55,680 nucleotides of DNA from Colwellia sp. (GTDB lineage: Bacteria; Pseudomonadota; Gammaproteobacteria; Enterobacterales; Alteromonadaceae). Positions 1 through 7,410 of this stretch are shown here, piece by piece. Under the pieces are notes generated by a model that saw only the letters and a program-made list of their open reading frames with translations, had not been told where the DNA came from and ran no database searches. The position numbers and the translations under genes were made by a program. The stretch is from positions 65,902 through 121,581 of the forward strand of contig JALJPB010000001.1 of NCBI GenBank assembly GCA_022969175.1, in the 5' to 3' direction. Numbering within the stretch: the first letter of the stretch is position 1; each line of letters begins with the position of its first letter.

Positions 1-160
1 GCAGACTGCCGTGTGAAAGGACGATTTTCGGCAGGTATAAACCTCTCACCTAAATTGAGTTGGAGTGTTTGCTGTGCAGGGCGCTCTGGGGATTGGAAAG
101 GGGAGCGGAGCGTTCGTTCCCCTTTCCGTGTCGTCGCCACCGCGACGCCAAACTGACGAA
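1..160 (+). repeat. Dispersed structured repeat, copy A (cut by window start)
   Basis: Copy A of a repeat found six times in the first 6.5 kb. Four hairpins can be drawn: CTGCCG (6-11) with CGGCAG (29-34); GAGTGTT (63-69) with GGCGCTC (80-86), using G-U pairs; a perfect 10-bp stem GGAAAGGGGA (95-104) with TCCCCTTTCC (118-127); and GTCGC (133-137) with GCGAC (142-146) around a 4-base loop. The block from about 77 to 126 is identical to copy B. The 5' end probably lies outside the window. I do not recognise it as a named element; no open frame is conserved between copies. Confidence 0.8.
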
Positions 161-279
161 TATGCTCTTAACGCTAATAGTTATCACCACTAGATCAACA
201 AACACCTAACCCCTTCTCAGCAACGTAAACTGAATTTAGAGTAGTGCGATGTTTATCGAAGCGTGACTGCATGGATGCA

Positions 280-484
280 GGAAGTAGAGTAACGCAGGAG
301 CAGTTACCGAGATGGCGAAGACTGCCGTGTGAAAGGATGATTTTCGGCAGGAATAAACCTCTCACGCTTATGTTAAAGGAAAGTAAGTTGGAGTGTTCTG
401 CTGAGCAGGGCGCTCTGGGGATTGGAAAGGGGAGCGGAGCGTTCGTTCCCCTTTCTGTGCTGTCGCCACCGCGACGCCAAACAG
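280..484 (+). repeat. Dispersed structured repeat, copy B
   Basis: Copy B, about 316 bp after copy A and the most complete one. The same four hairpins occur: CTGCCG (322-327) with CGGCAG (345-350); GAGTGTT (391-397) with GGCGCTC (409-415); GAAAGGGGA (425-433) with TCCCCTTTC (447-455); GTCGC (462-466) with GCGAC (471-475). The extra 5' sequence from about 280 to 315 is not seen upstream of copy C or D, so it may be flanking DNA. The 82-codon open frame over this copy is a by-product of its composition, because the other copies do not keep it open. Confidence 0.8.
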
Positions 485-589
485 ATCAATAAATTCGAAC
501 AGCTCGTAGTCATCACTGCCAATGCAGCTAATGTAAACAATCCATAGTAGCGACATTGAGTAATGTTCAATGTCGCTAATAATTAACTT

Positions 590-1765
590 TTATTCAGCAG
601 AAGCTTTGGTCTCTACTGCTATAAGCTTAGCGACTCTCTCTTTGTTTGTTGCAAACATCGCTTTATTAGCATCATTTGGTTCGGCTAATTCTAATGCTTT
701 GGCATAATTTTTATGGGCCTTGTTTAGTTCGCCATTGTTCTCTTGTGCATCCGCCAAGCTGTCATAAACATTGGCTGAATTTGGATACATTTTTACGTTA
801 TAAGCAAATACTTCTATCGCCTTATCTAAGTTCTTATCGCCTAATGCGTTGTAACCTAAATTATTAATTATTCCTTCAGGTATCTGTACATCAAAACCAA
901 ATTTGGTTCCAATTTTTGTATAATGTACTTGAACCGCCTCAAGCCCTTGGGTGAATGTATCACGTGGCATATGCCAGCCATCCCAAACTTGTTTTAAGCC
1001 AAAATACTGGCTACGTAATACGGTTGAGCCATGATCTTCATCATCAAATTCTTGGTTGGCAAATATCAAACCTTTAACTTTACTATCTTTTGCCACGTTA
1101 ACAAATTGGTTGTATGGAGTGAGCATACGGTCGCCTTCTGCAGCCATAGTGACAAAAAGCGTTCGATCAAGCGATTCTGTTTTATTGAAAAAAACCTTAG
1201 CATCATCTATTAGGCGTTGCTCGTCCCACCATAAACTTGGGCTGACTGAAATATAGGCATTAAAGATATCTGGTTTTGTTAAGAAAGCATTTATGGCAAA
1301 TAGCCCTCCGAATGAATGACCACTAAAGACACGATATGGCTGAGTACGATAGGTTTTTTCGATATAGGGGATTAATTCTTGTTCAAAAAAACTCAAAAAA
1401 TTATCAGCGCCACCACCATTTTGAAATCGTTCGTCTTTTGATACTAATATTTTAGGGGTTAAATCACGCGTTCTATCCGTATTGGCAACACCGACAATGA
1501 TCATCTGAGGCATGCGGCCATTGTTAGCGAGAAAATCCATAGTGCCTACAGTGTGGCTGAAATGCCCTGGACCATCAGTGAGGTAGAGTACGGGAAAACG
1601 AGTATCCCCGTTGCGATAGGCATCAGGCAGATGAACCTGAATAATACGTTTTTCATTGAGGATTTTAGATTCAATTTCTATCGTTTTACCGATAGAAATG
1701 TTGTTATCTAAAGCCATAGCTATGTTTGGTATGGCTAACAAAATAAGTAGAAATAATCGTTTCAT
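590..1765 (-). CDS. Secreted alpha/beta-hydrolase esterase with C-terminal TPR repeats
   Basis: A 391-residue protein of the putative-esterase family (esterase D / enterochelin-esterase-like fold, PF00756 type). Residues 1-18 form a Sec signal peptide ending at AMA, so it should act in the periplasm or outside the cell. The nucleophile elbow is GHSFGG with Ser151. The His is likely His245 in DDEDHGS, and the acid probably lies near residues 210-212. Residues from about 300 to 375 hold TPR-like helices (GYNALGDKNLDKAIEVF, YAKALELAEPNDAN), an appendage common in marine members. The start has AGGA about nine bases upstream. The substrate cannot be told from sequence; siderophore esters or acyl/feruloyl esters are both possible. 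It is monocistronic, with repeat copies on both sides. Confidence 0.85.
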   Translation of the reverse strand: MKRLFLLILLAIPNIAMALDNNISIGKTIEIESKILNEKRIIQVHLPDAYRNGDTRFPVLYLTDGPGHFSHTVGTMDFLANNGRMPQMIIVGVANTDRTRDLTPKILVSKDERFQNGGGADNFLSFFEQELIPYIEKTYRTQPYRVFSGHSFGGLFAINAFLTKPDIFNAYISVSPSLWWDEQRLIDDAKVFFNKTESLDRTLFVTMAAEGDRMLTPYNQFVNVAKDSKVKGLIFANQEFDDEDHGSTVLRSQYFGLKQVWDGWHMPRDTFTQGLEAVQVHYTKIGTKFGFDVQIPEGIINNLGYNALGDKNLDKAIEVFAYNVKMYPNSANVYDSLADAQENNGELNKAHKNYAKALELAEPNDANKAMFATNKERVAKLIAVETKASAE

Positions 1766-1969
1766 TGTTTACAGTCCTTTTGTAAGTATGTTTTTGTATT
1801 TATTGTTGAGCTCTTACTTTATACGACTTTTATCGTAGACTATTTTTTGTTATATTCCAAGTATTTAAATAAATAGGATCAAAGGTAGTAAAAGCGGTCG
1901 GTGACAATTGAGTATAAATGTCATTCGCTTGGAGTATGTTTAATGGTTTGCCGTCGGATTCCTACAACA

Positions 1970-2130
1970 CCCAGAGGAAAGTTGCCGTGTGAAAGACGTT
2001 TTCGGCCGGAATAACCCTCTTACCGATTATGTATAAATGAAAGTCAGTTAGAGTGTTTGCTGTGCAGGGCGCTCTTGGTAGGGGAGCGGAGCATTCGTCT
2101 CCTTGCTGTGCCGTCACCTCGGTAACAACT
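1970..2130 (+). repeat. Dispersed structured repeat, copy C
   Basis: Copy C keeps GCCG (1984-1987) with CGGC (2003-2006), GAGTGTT (2051-2057) with GGCGCTC (2068-2074), and a shorter third stem AGGGGA (2080-2085) with TCTCCT (2098-2103), where one G-C pair has become G-U. The final hairpin is degenerate (GTCACC against GGTAAC). The rest of the 624-bp spacer between 1765 and 2390 holds no credible gene, apart from the terminator at 2278-2304. Confidence 0.75.
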
Positions 2131-2277
2131 CCTGCGTTATCCTAATTCCTGAATCAATGCAGTCGACCGCAATAGATAGATGTTCAAATAATACCAATCA
2201 TTATTATGACCGCTAAAATAAATAAAAAGTGTTATTTCACTTCTGAATATTACGATGTACAAACACAAATATTAAAC

Positions 2278-2304
2278 AAAAAAAAGCCCCGCAAGTTGCG
2301 AGGC
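2278..2304 (-). terminator. Rho-independent terminator of the 2390-2842 gene
   Basis: Read on the minus strand, GCCTCGC and GCGGGGC form a 7-bp stem with one G-U pair, followed by a run of eight T. It lies about 85 bp past the stop codon of the minus-strand gene 2390-2842. Confidence 0.8.
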
Positions 2305-2389
2305 GAAAGGTTTAATTGGTTGGGGAATCAATCAAACTACGTGTTACTAAAAATCAAAACTGATATTACACATTTCAAAAATAAACAAA

Positions 2390-2842
2390 TTAGCTTTTGT
2401 ATTGTTTAGCAAAGCGAACAATGTTTTGGCCATTACAAACTATGTCTCTAACATCACTGTAATTTTCATTAACGAAGTTAAATCCATTAATCGCGGCGTC
2501 GGCACAAATTTTTGAAGCCTCATTTTTATTTACTGTAACAAATTTATATTGTGGTTTTGTTACAACTAATTCTATTTCTGTAATTTTAGCTACTTTTTCA
2601 GGCGTTTTTGAAAACTGAATTAATGATTTACCGTTACATTTGGTATTGTATTGAAAACCTTTATAGTTAATGCCTAATTCTTTGGCTTTATCTTCAGCTG
2701 AAGTTAAGCCATCTTGCGCTGCTGCCAAACACACTTGAGTTTCAGCTGAATAGTCAGTTGCGATAAACTTTACATTAGACGTTGTCGCAAATGTGTTTAA
2801 AGAAACAATGGCAGTAAGTGCTGTTATAAGTAATGTTTTCAT
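2390..2842 (-). CDS. Small secreted protein with duplicated Cys-Asn-Gly domain (DUF3718-like)
   Basis: A 150-residue exported protein with a signal peptide at residues 1-19. The mature part contains two copies of the same unit. Each has an early Cys in a helix (VCLAAAQDGL at about 37; ICADAAINGF at about 112), then a second Cys in a CNG motif (CNGKSLIQFSK; CNGQNIVRFAK) about 30 residues later. The CNG...F.K signature resembles DUF3718 of marine gammaproteobacteria; the family name is from memory and untested. Each unit probably closes one disulfide. Role unknown. GAGG lies five bases before the ATG, and a good terminator follows. Confidence 0.75.
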   Translation of the reverse strand: MKTLLITALTAIVSLNTFATTSNVKFIATDYSAETQVCLAAAQDGLTSAEDKAKELGINYKGFQYNTKCNGKSLIQFSKTPEKVAKITEIELVVTKPQYKFVTVNKNEASKICADAAINGFNFVNENYSDVRDIVCNGQNIVRFAKQYKS

Positions 2843-3029
2843 AAATACCTCAGAAATTTAAAAAGTTTGGAATGTCTTAATTGCTGAAAAGTATATAGAG
2901 TTAAAACTCTAATGTAAATTTATTTCGTAATAAAGTTACATTTTATCGGTTTTTGTCTGTGGTTATCTTGGTTTTGTTGTTGTTTGTGTTGTTTTATTAC
3001 ATTTTGGTGTTATTCTAACTATATTCGAA

Positions 3030-3195
3030 GGGAGCCTAGTAAAGGATATCGTGTGAGGGAAGGTTTTTAGCCGGAGTAGACTTACCACCGTTTAGGCATA
3101 AAAGAAACTGAGTTGGAGCGTTTTGCTGTGCAGGGCGCTCTGGGGATTAGAAAGGGAGAGGAGTGTCCCTTTTTGTATAGTCGCCCATGCGATAT
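3030..3195 (+). repeat. Dispersed structured repeat, copy D
   Basis: Copy D has a degenerate first hairpin. Hairpin 2 is GAGCGTT (3116-3122) with GGCGCTC (3134-3140); the T-to-C change relative to copies A-C turns a U-G pair into C-G. Hairpin 3 is AAAGGGA (3151-3157) with TCCCTTT (3166-3172). Hairpin 4 is GTCGC (3180-3184) with GCGAT (3189-3193), with a G-U closing pair and a different loop (CCAT). It fills most of the spacer between 2842 and 3257, and nothing else was seen there. Confidence 0.7.
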
Positions 3196-3256
3196 ACGGA
3201 TGTTCTAAATCTAGAGAAGTTAATTTCGACAGCGAAAAGAATATAAGTTGTTAATT

Positions 3257-3775
3257 TTATTTGTTTAAATCTTCATCCGTTTGCTTGGCTATTTTTCGAA
3301 TCTCACTACTTTCTTCAATAATATTTTCTCTCATCTCTGCAAGCTTCTCTAATGCCAGCTGCTTTTCTTCAGGACTCATATTTTCATTTTTAGCAATTTC
3401 TTCCATCATGGCATCAAGTTCTTCTAACTTCTTCCGATCGATACCTAACCTTTGGTCCAATATATTTTGCATTATTTCACTAAAACGGTTATCAACTACG
3501 AGGTGTTCTTTCTTATTATTTTCTTTAGCAGGAGTGCTAGCGTTACTTTCTGCCAATAAAGTATTTGCTGATTTTGGCCTAACATAAGTCGGGGTAACTT
3601 CTTTTAATTCTTTACCATTCATCATGGCCAAAGCTTTATCTGATAATGTCAGGGTATCTTTTTCCCCAGATATAGCTTCAACAGCAGGAGTGTTGTAATC
3701 AAAGTTTATCGATGAAGCATTGTTAGCTCTCGCTTGCGAGACTTGTTGAGCATAATTGCTATTAATCATCATCAT
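3257..3775 (-). CDS. Hypothetical coiled-coil cytosolic protein
   Basis: A 172-residue protein with no signal peptide or membrane segment. The N-terminus (residues 1-30) is low in charge and rich in Asn, Ala and Ser. A short DTLTLSDKALAMM motif follows at about 40-52, then a Ser/Lys-rich linker. A highly charged helical half from about 110 to 172 (DRKKLEELDAMMEEIAKNE) is probably a coiled coil. The SDKA motif recurs in uncharacterised alteromonad proteins near flagellar or DUF5610 genes, but I cannot name the family with confidence. The ATG has AGGA six bases upstream. It may belong with the next minus-strand gene (4261-4839), although a repeat copy separates them. Confidence 0.65.
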   Translation of the reverse strand: MMMINSNYAQQVSQARANNASSINFDYNTPAVEAISGEKDTLTLSDKALAMMNGKELKEVTPTYVRPKSANTLLAESNASTPAKENNKKEHLVVDNRFSEIMQNILDQRLGIDRKKLEELDAMMEEIAKNENMSPEEKQLALEKLAEMRENIIEESSEIRKIAKQTDEDLNK

Positions 3776-4124
3776 GAACGTCCTTGCTTTTTTTATCTTT
3801 ATTACTTACTTATTACTAGCTCAGAGCACAGTGTGTGCCATTAATACGTTAGTCAAAGAAATAAAGTAATTTACTTTGAATAATGCCTAATACCAAAGAG
3901 TAATAGTTAAAAATGTACATTTAGTTTCGATAAGTAGGTGATGAAAATTAGATGAATAAGACAATTTGGTCACTTAGTGGCAAGCTATTGCCTAAGAGGG
4001 GATGAAGATTAACGACATATTTGTCGAAAAATGAATTAAAAGGGACGTGACAAATGAGAAAAAGCCTACTAACTTGTTATTTTGTTGTAATTCGAGGTAG
4101 TTAATTAATCAGCAGTTAGCTAGC

Positions 4125-4235
4125 TGGTGAAAACTTCCGTGTGAGCGGAACGTTTAGGGCAGGGAAAACTTCTCACCTCTGTGTTTAAAAGAGGGGTAGT
4201 TGGAGTCTTTGATATGCCAACGCTACATTAGACAA
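4125..4235 (+). repeat. Dispersed structured repeat, copy E (5' part only)
   Basis: A partial copy. It has the CCGTGTGAGCGGAACG-type first hairpin region, the conserved CTCAC block (about 4171-4176) and TTGGAGT (4200-4206). It then breaks off in unrelated sequence before hairpin 3. The rest of the 485-bp spacer 3776-4260 shows nothing recognisable. Confidence 0.6.
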
Positions 4236-4260
4236 GGAAATTCACGAAAAACACTTAAGT

Positions 4261-4839
4261 TTAATTGGCAATGGTCTCAATCTTACTGTTATCACTTTCA
4301 GCTAAGCTTGCTAAAAACTGCTCTTTAAAATTAACTAGGCCCTGCTGAACAAAGCCGTAAGTTAAATCAATATTGCTCTCTATATCACCTTCGAGTACAG
4401 ATAAACTGCCTAAAATACCTTTAGCTTCTTCAAAACCTTTATCAATTCCAGAGCTAATAACATTTATAAACTCATTTAATGACTCTTCATCATCTAACTC
4501 GCTATTTTGCTGTTTAAAGGCTTCATAAAAAGCTGCTGAGCCTTGTACTATGCGTTGTGCTGTTGCTTCGGGAGAAAAGTCTACATTTGATTCGTATGCT
4601 GCTTGAGCTGCATTTTTACCAAATATCGGCTCTAGTACTTTATTTATTTCTTCGATGGCGGTTTTATAAAGTAAATCCATTGGATTATCGGCAACACTGT
4701 TGTTACTCACCGCGGTTAATATCGCCAAATCCTGCATTTTTTTACTTTGTTGATATGCACTTACATTCGGTTTAACTGATTCTGCTGAATTAGGCTGGGT
4801 AGATGCTATCGTATCTTGGGTGTGTGGTTGAATGTGCAT
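4261..4839 (-). CDS. DUF5610-domain protein
   Basis: A 192-residue soluble protein. The N-terminal ~45 residues are polar and probably disordered. The section from about 57 to 180 (AIEEINKVLEPIFGKNAAQ, then DFSPEATAQRIVQGSAAFYEAF) matches my memory of DUF5610, an uncharacterised helical domain of gammaproteobacteria. No signal peptide or catalytic motif is visible. AAGG sits six bases before the ATG. Function unknown; some DUF5610 proteins occur near flagellar genes, but no such neighbours are present here. Confidence 0.7.
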   Translation of the reverse strand: MHIQPHTQDTIASTQPNSAESVKPNVSAYQQSKKMQDLAILTAVSNNSVADNPMDLLYKTAIEEINKVLEPIFGKNAAQAAYESNVDFSPEATAQRIVQGSAAFYEAFKQQNSELDDEESLNEFINVISSGIDKGFEEAKGILGSLSVLEGDIESNIDLTYGFVQQGLVNFKEQFLASLAESDNSKIETIAN

Positions 4840-5129
4840 AATAGACCTTTGCTTAATAATTTAATAAATTCAGTACAGATCTATTATAGCTAAGTTTTAT
4901 CGTTAAAAGGTTAATAAATGTGCAAGGTTTTCCGTAGAGACAGATGTAGATATAATTAAAGGGCTCTGAGTGTTCTCTAGACTTGTTTGTGCTGCCAGGA
5001 GAGTTAAGTTAATAGAGTAATAAACTCAAATAGATAGACTAGGCAATTTTGGAAGAATATTTCGACAGGTTAACTTTTAAGGTAAAAAGGGTGCAAAGCT
5101 AAGGAAGGAAGTACCTTGCACCTCAAAAA

Positions 5130-5444
5130 CTACTCGAAAGTTTTTGCTAAAATATTTTTGGCGTTCTCTCGTGGTAGGCAACTTGCCAGAGGCTCATTAA
5201 TAAAGTCTCTCTTACTCACACGTGTTTGCTTAGATGTTATCATTTCATTTTCCCAATTAATTTCTACCTTACAGTCTACTTTTTCTTTGTTTTCGCTGTA
5301 GATTATCTTAACCGTATCTGTTCTGGATAATAGTAAGTTATACGGATATTTCTTCGCTGTATAAAGTTTATCTTGGCTCGCTTGTATTGAATTGCTCAAT
5401 AATAATGTCAATATAAATGCGGTAAATAGACTTGTATGTTTCAT
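5130..5444 (-). CDS. Small periplasmic protein of unknown function
   Basis: A 104-residue protein with a Sec signal peptide (MKHTSLFTAFILTLLLSNSIQA, cleavage near 22) and a mature part of about 80 residues with two cysteines (CKVEINWENE; SCLPREN) that could form one disulfide. I do not recognise the family. It is divergent from the LysR gene starting at 5550, so the two may share a regulatory region; LysR regulators often control the adjacent divergent gene. The 290-bp spacer on its far side (4840-5129) shows no gene. Confidence 0.65.
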   Translation of the reverse strand: MKHTSLFTAFILTLLLSNSIQASQDKLYTAKKYPYNLLLSRTDTVKIIYSENKEKVDCKVEINWENEMITSKQTRVSKRDFINEPLASCLPRENAKNILAKTFE

Positions 5445-5549
5445 GGTGGTCTCGATTGGTTAGTAGTGATTACCTTTATAAAATAAACCTTGAATTGTTT
5501 GGTGACAAACGATATAAAGTTAATTAGGGTTAAGTTTTTCTTAAGTGCT

Positions 5550-6437
5550 ATGCGTTTACCTCCATTAAAATCATTACAAGTATTTCTTTGTGCTGCGCAA
5601 CATCAAAGCTTTAAGGCAGCAGCAGAACAGTTGCACGTCACTCAGGCGGCAGTCAGTCAACAAATCCGATTATTAGAAGATTACTTTGATGGGCAATTAT
5701 TTGATCGAGATAAAAATCAAACGAAACTTAATTCAAAAGGAAAAACTCTGTTTCCTTTTATCGAAAAGGCATTTGAACAGATAAACTTGGGTATTAGCGC
5801 ACTAACTAAGGAGTCAAACTCAAAAGAGTTAAAGATAACAGCATTACATTCGGTAACTTCATTACTTCTCATACCTAATATCAGTGACTTTCAGCAAAAG
5901 AATGTTGACCTTAGTGTGCAATTTTCACCTAATAATAAATTAGATTCATTTCAAGAACAAAATATTGATGTCGCTATCAGGCGTGGCTTGGGTGATTATG
6001 CTGGGCTCGAAAGTAGAAGGCTTACAGATGATGCAATTATATTAGTTGCTAGTCCATTGTTGCTTGGCTCAAAAGATTTTCACCCTAATAACATTTTTTC
6101 TTTGCCCTTGCTTGAAGATATTAGCAGTGATATTCAAGCAGCCATTGCTGATTGTTGTGCTAAATTCAACATTAATAAAAAGGACTTGAAGGTGACCTTA
6201 AAAACTACTGACGCATTACCTATCATTCAAAACACTCTTGCTGGGCAGGGTATCGCCTTTGTCAGTAAAGTATTAGTAGAGCAATATTTACGAACAGGGC
6301 AGTTAATTAATATTTTTAATTATGTTTATGATGATCCAAGAACGTTATTTTTGGTTGCACCACCGCATCATTTTAAATGGAACAAAGTACAGCGTTTGGA
6401 GTTATGGTTAAAACAGTTATTTAGTGGCAGTCATTGA
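5550..6437 (+). CDS. LysR-family transcriptional regulator (GcvA-like)
   Basis: A 295-residue regulator. The N-terminal winged helix-turn-helix (MRLPPLKSLQVFLCAAQH, then SFKAAAEQLHVTQAAVSQQI) is typical of the GcvA/AmpR branch. The effector domain runs from about 90 to 290. I chose ATG 5550 because homologues begin at this motif; an in-frame TTG at 5490 would add 20 residues with no family match. The ligand is unknown. The gene is divergent from the small periplasmic-protein gene. Confidence 0.9.
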   Translation: MRLPPLKSLQVFLCAAQHQSFKAAAEQLHVTQAAVSQQIRLLEDYFDGQLFDRDKNQTKLNSKGKTLFPFIEKAFEQINLGISALTKESNSKELKITALHSVTSLLLIPNISDFQQKNVDLSVQFSPNNKLDSFQEQNIDVAIRRGLGDYAGLESRRLTDDAIILVASPLLLGSKDFHPNNIFSLPLLEDISSDIQAAIADCCAKFNINKKDLKVTLKTTDALPIIQNTLAGQGIAFVSKVLVEQYLRTGQLINIFNYVYDDPRTLFLVAPPHHFKWNKVQRLELWLKQLFSGSH

Positions 6438-6448
6438 CTAAAAATAAA

Positions 6449-6520
6449 GTTTAAAGGGAAAGCGGAGCATTCATTCCCTTTTCTGGGGAGCATCACCGAG
6501 TAATGTCGATGTTCAAAAAA
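6449..6520 (+). repeat. Dispersed structured repeat, copy F (3' part only)
   Basis: A partial copy just after the LysR stop codon. It keeps hairpin 3 as AAAGGGAA (6453-6460) with TTCCCTTT (6474-6481) around the conserved AGCGGAGCATTCA loop. The first half of the repeat is missing. Compared with copies A and B, one G-C pair has become A-T on both sides. The tail GATGTTCAA (about 6508-6516) is also found after copy C. The hairpin may double as a terminator for the LysR gene. Confidence 0.6.
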
Positions 6521-6574
6521 AGTAAAAGTTAATAGAAGTTGCTATCGAATTAATAGCCAAACTAATTTAAACTA

Positions 6575-7318
6575 TTATTTTGAAAGGAACAAATAATAGT
6601 AATTTTTCTGATTTTCTCCAAATCGACTAGAAGACTGGGTAGAGGTAAAATTCCACCACGATTGTGCTCTCATCTGCTTCATTATCGGAGGCCAACCACC
6701 ACTCTGGGCCTCACTTACCAGTAATTCACAACTATCAATTTTACAAAGCACACTTTCAAGAACAACTAAATCACTGTTGTAATGAGTTTGTATAAAGTCA
6801 GAGATACGTACATTCATTTGATAACCCCAATTTAAATCGTCCTCTTGCTGATGAAACTCATAAAGATCATCTCGCTGTTTACCCTTATATTGACGTCTAA
6901 ATTGAGCAAAGTCATCATCTCTTAAACTCACCATTTGTTGATCGGTAATACTACTTCCATCTAGCGATTCCTTCTCTAAAGTAACCTCCATCAGTTTGTT
7001 TTTAGTACGCTGATATTTTAATTGCCATTCTAGGCTTTCAGCTTCAAGTTTAGCGATTTTTTCTGATAATAACTCATCTGTTGATGAGCCAGGTGTTGTA
7101 ATTAAGCTTGTTTGTTTTGTTGCACTAATGGCTTCTTCTGAAGCGATAGGTTTATTAGATATGTTAATTACTGGTTGAGTTATGGTGTTATCAGATAAAG
7201 ATATTAAAGAGGTATCTACAGCAATAACTTTTTCTATATCATCATTAGAAAAATCAATCAAAGTTGCAAGTAAATATCCGGAAGTCACGCCAAAGAAAAA
7301 GCAAAGTAAATATTTCAC
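6575..7318 (-). CDS. Membrane-anchored coiled-coil protein of unknown function
   Basis: A 247-residue protein. One N-terminal membrane segment (YLLCFFFGVTSGYLLATLI) is followed by a low-complexity linker, then a predicted coiled coil at about 84-125 (SEKIAKLEAESLEWQLKYQR) and a compact C-terminal domain (about 140-247). That domain has two cysteines (CKIDSCELL) and a GGWPP motif. The architecture suggests a periplasm-facing anchored protein. Related uncharacterised proteins occur in alteromonads; no function is known to me. The start is GTG with a weak ribosome-binding site. Confidence 0.65.
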   Translation of the reverse strand: MKYLLCFFFGVTSGYLLATLIDFSNDDIEKVIAVDTSLISLSDNTITQPVINISNKPIASEEAISATKQTSLITTPGSSTDELLSEKIAKLEAESLEWQLKYQRTKNKLMEVTLEKESLDGSSITDQQMVSLRDDDFAQFRRQYKGKQRDDLYEFHQQEDDLNWGYQMNVRISDFIQTHYNSDLVVLESVLCKIDSCELLVSEAQSGGWPPIMKQMRAQSWWNFTSTQSSSRFGENQKNYYYLFLSK

Positions 7319-7410
7319 AGTATAAGTTTTATCCGTGTTGGAGTCGTTATTAGGATTTTATAAATATTATAAGGTAGTGGGCTTAAATAAACTTAAACTT
7401 AAACTTAAAT

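Noticed and set aside
244-492. 82-codon open frame over repeat copy B
   Set aside because: It runs through the structured repeat, has no ribosome-binding site, and the frame is not kept in the other copies.
2195-2213. Fur-box-like sequence (AATAATACC followed by AATCATTATT)
   Set aside because: About 14 of 19 matches to the Fur consensus by eye, but no gene starts next to it and the region is generally AT-rich.
2206-2409. 67-codon plus-strand frame
   Set aside because: It overlaps the terminator of, and runs antisense into, the 2390-2842 gene; no family features.
4965-5010. Possible seventh, degenerate copy of the repeat (GAGTGTT ... GTGCTGCCAGGAGAG)
   Set aside because: Only short scattered matches and no pairing hairpins, so not counted.
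5490-5549. Upstream TTG extension of the LysR gene
   Set aside because: The 20 extra residues do not match LysR N-termini; ATG 5550 begins exactly at the conserved helix-turn-helix.
1-6520. CRISPR array interpretation of the repeat copies
   Set aside because: The units are ~160 bp, spaced 0.3-2.3 kb apart and interrupted by genes; no short regular repeats or cas genes.
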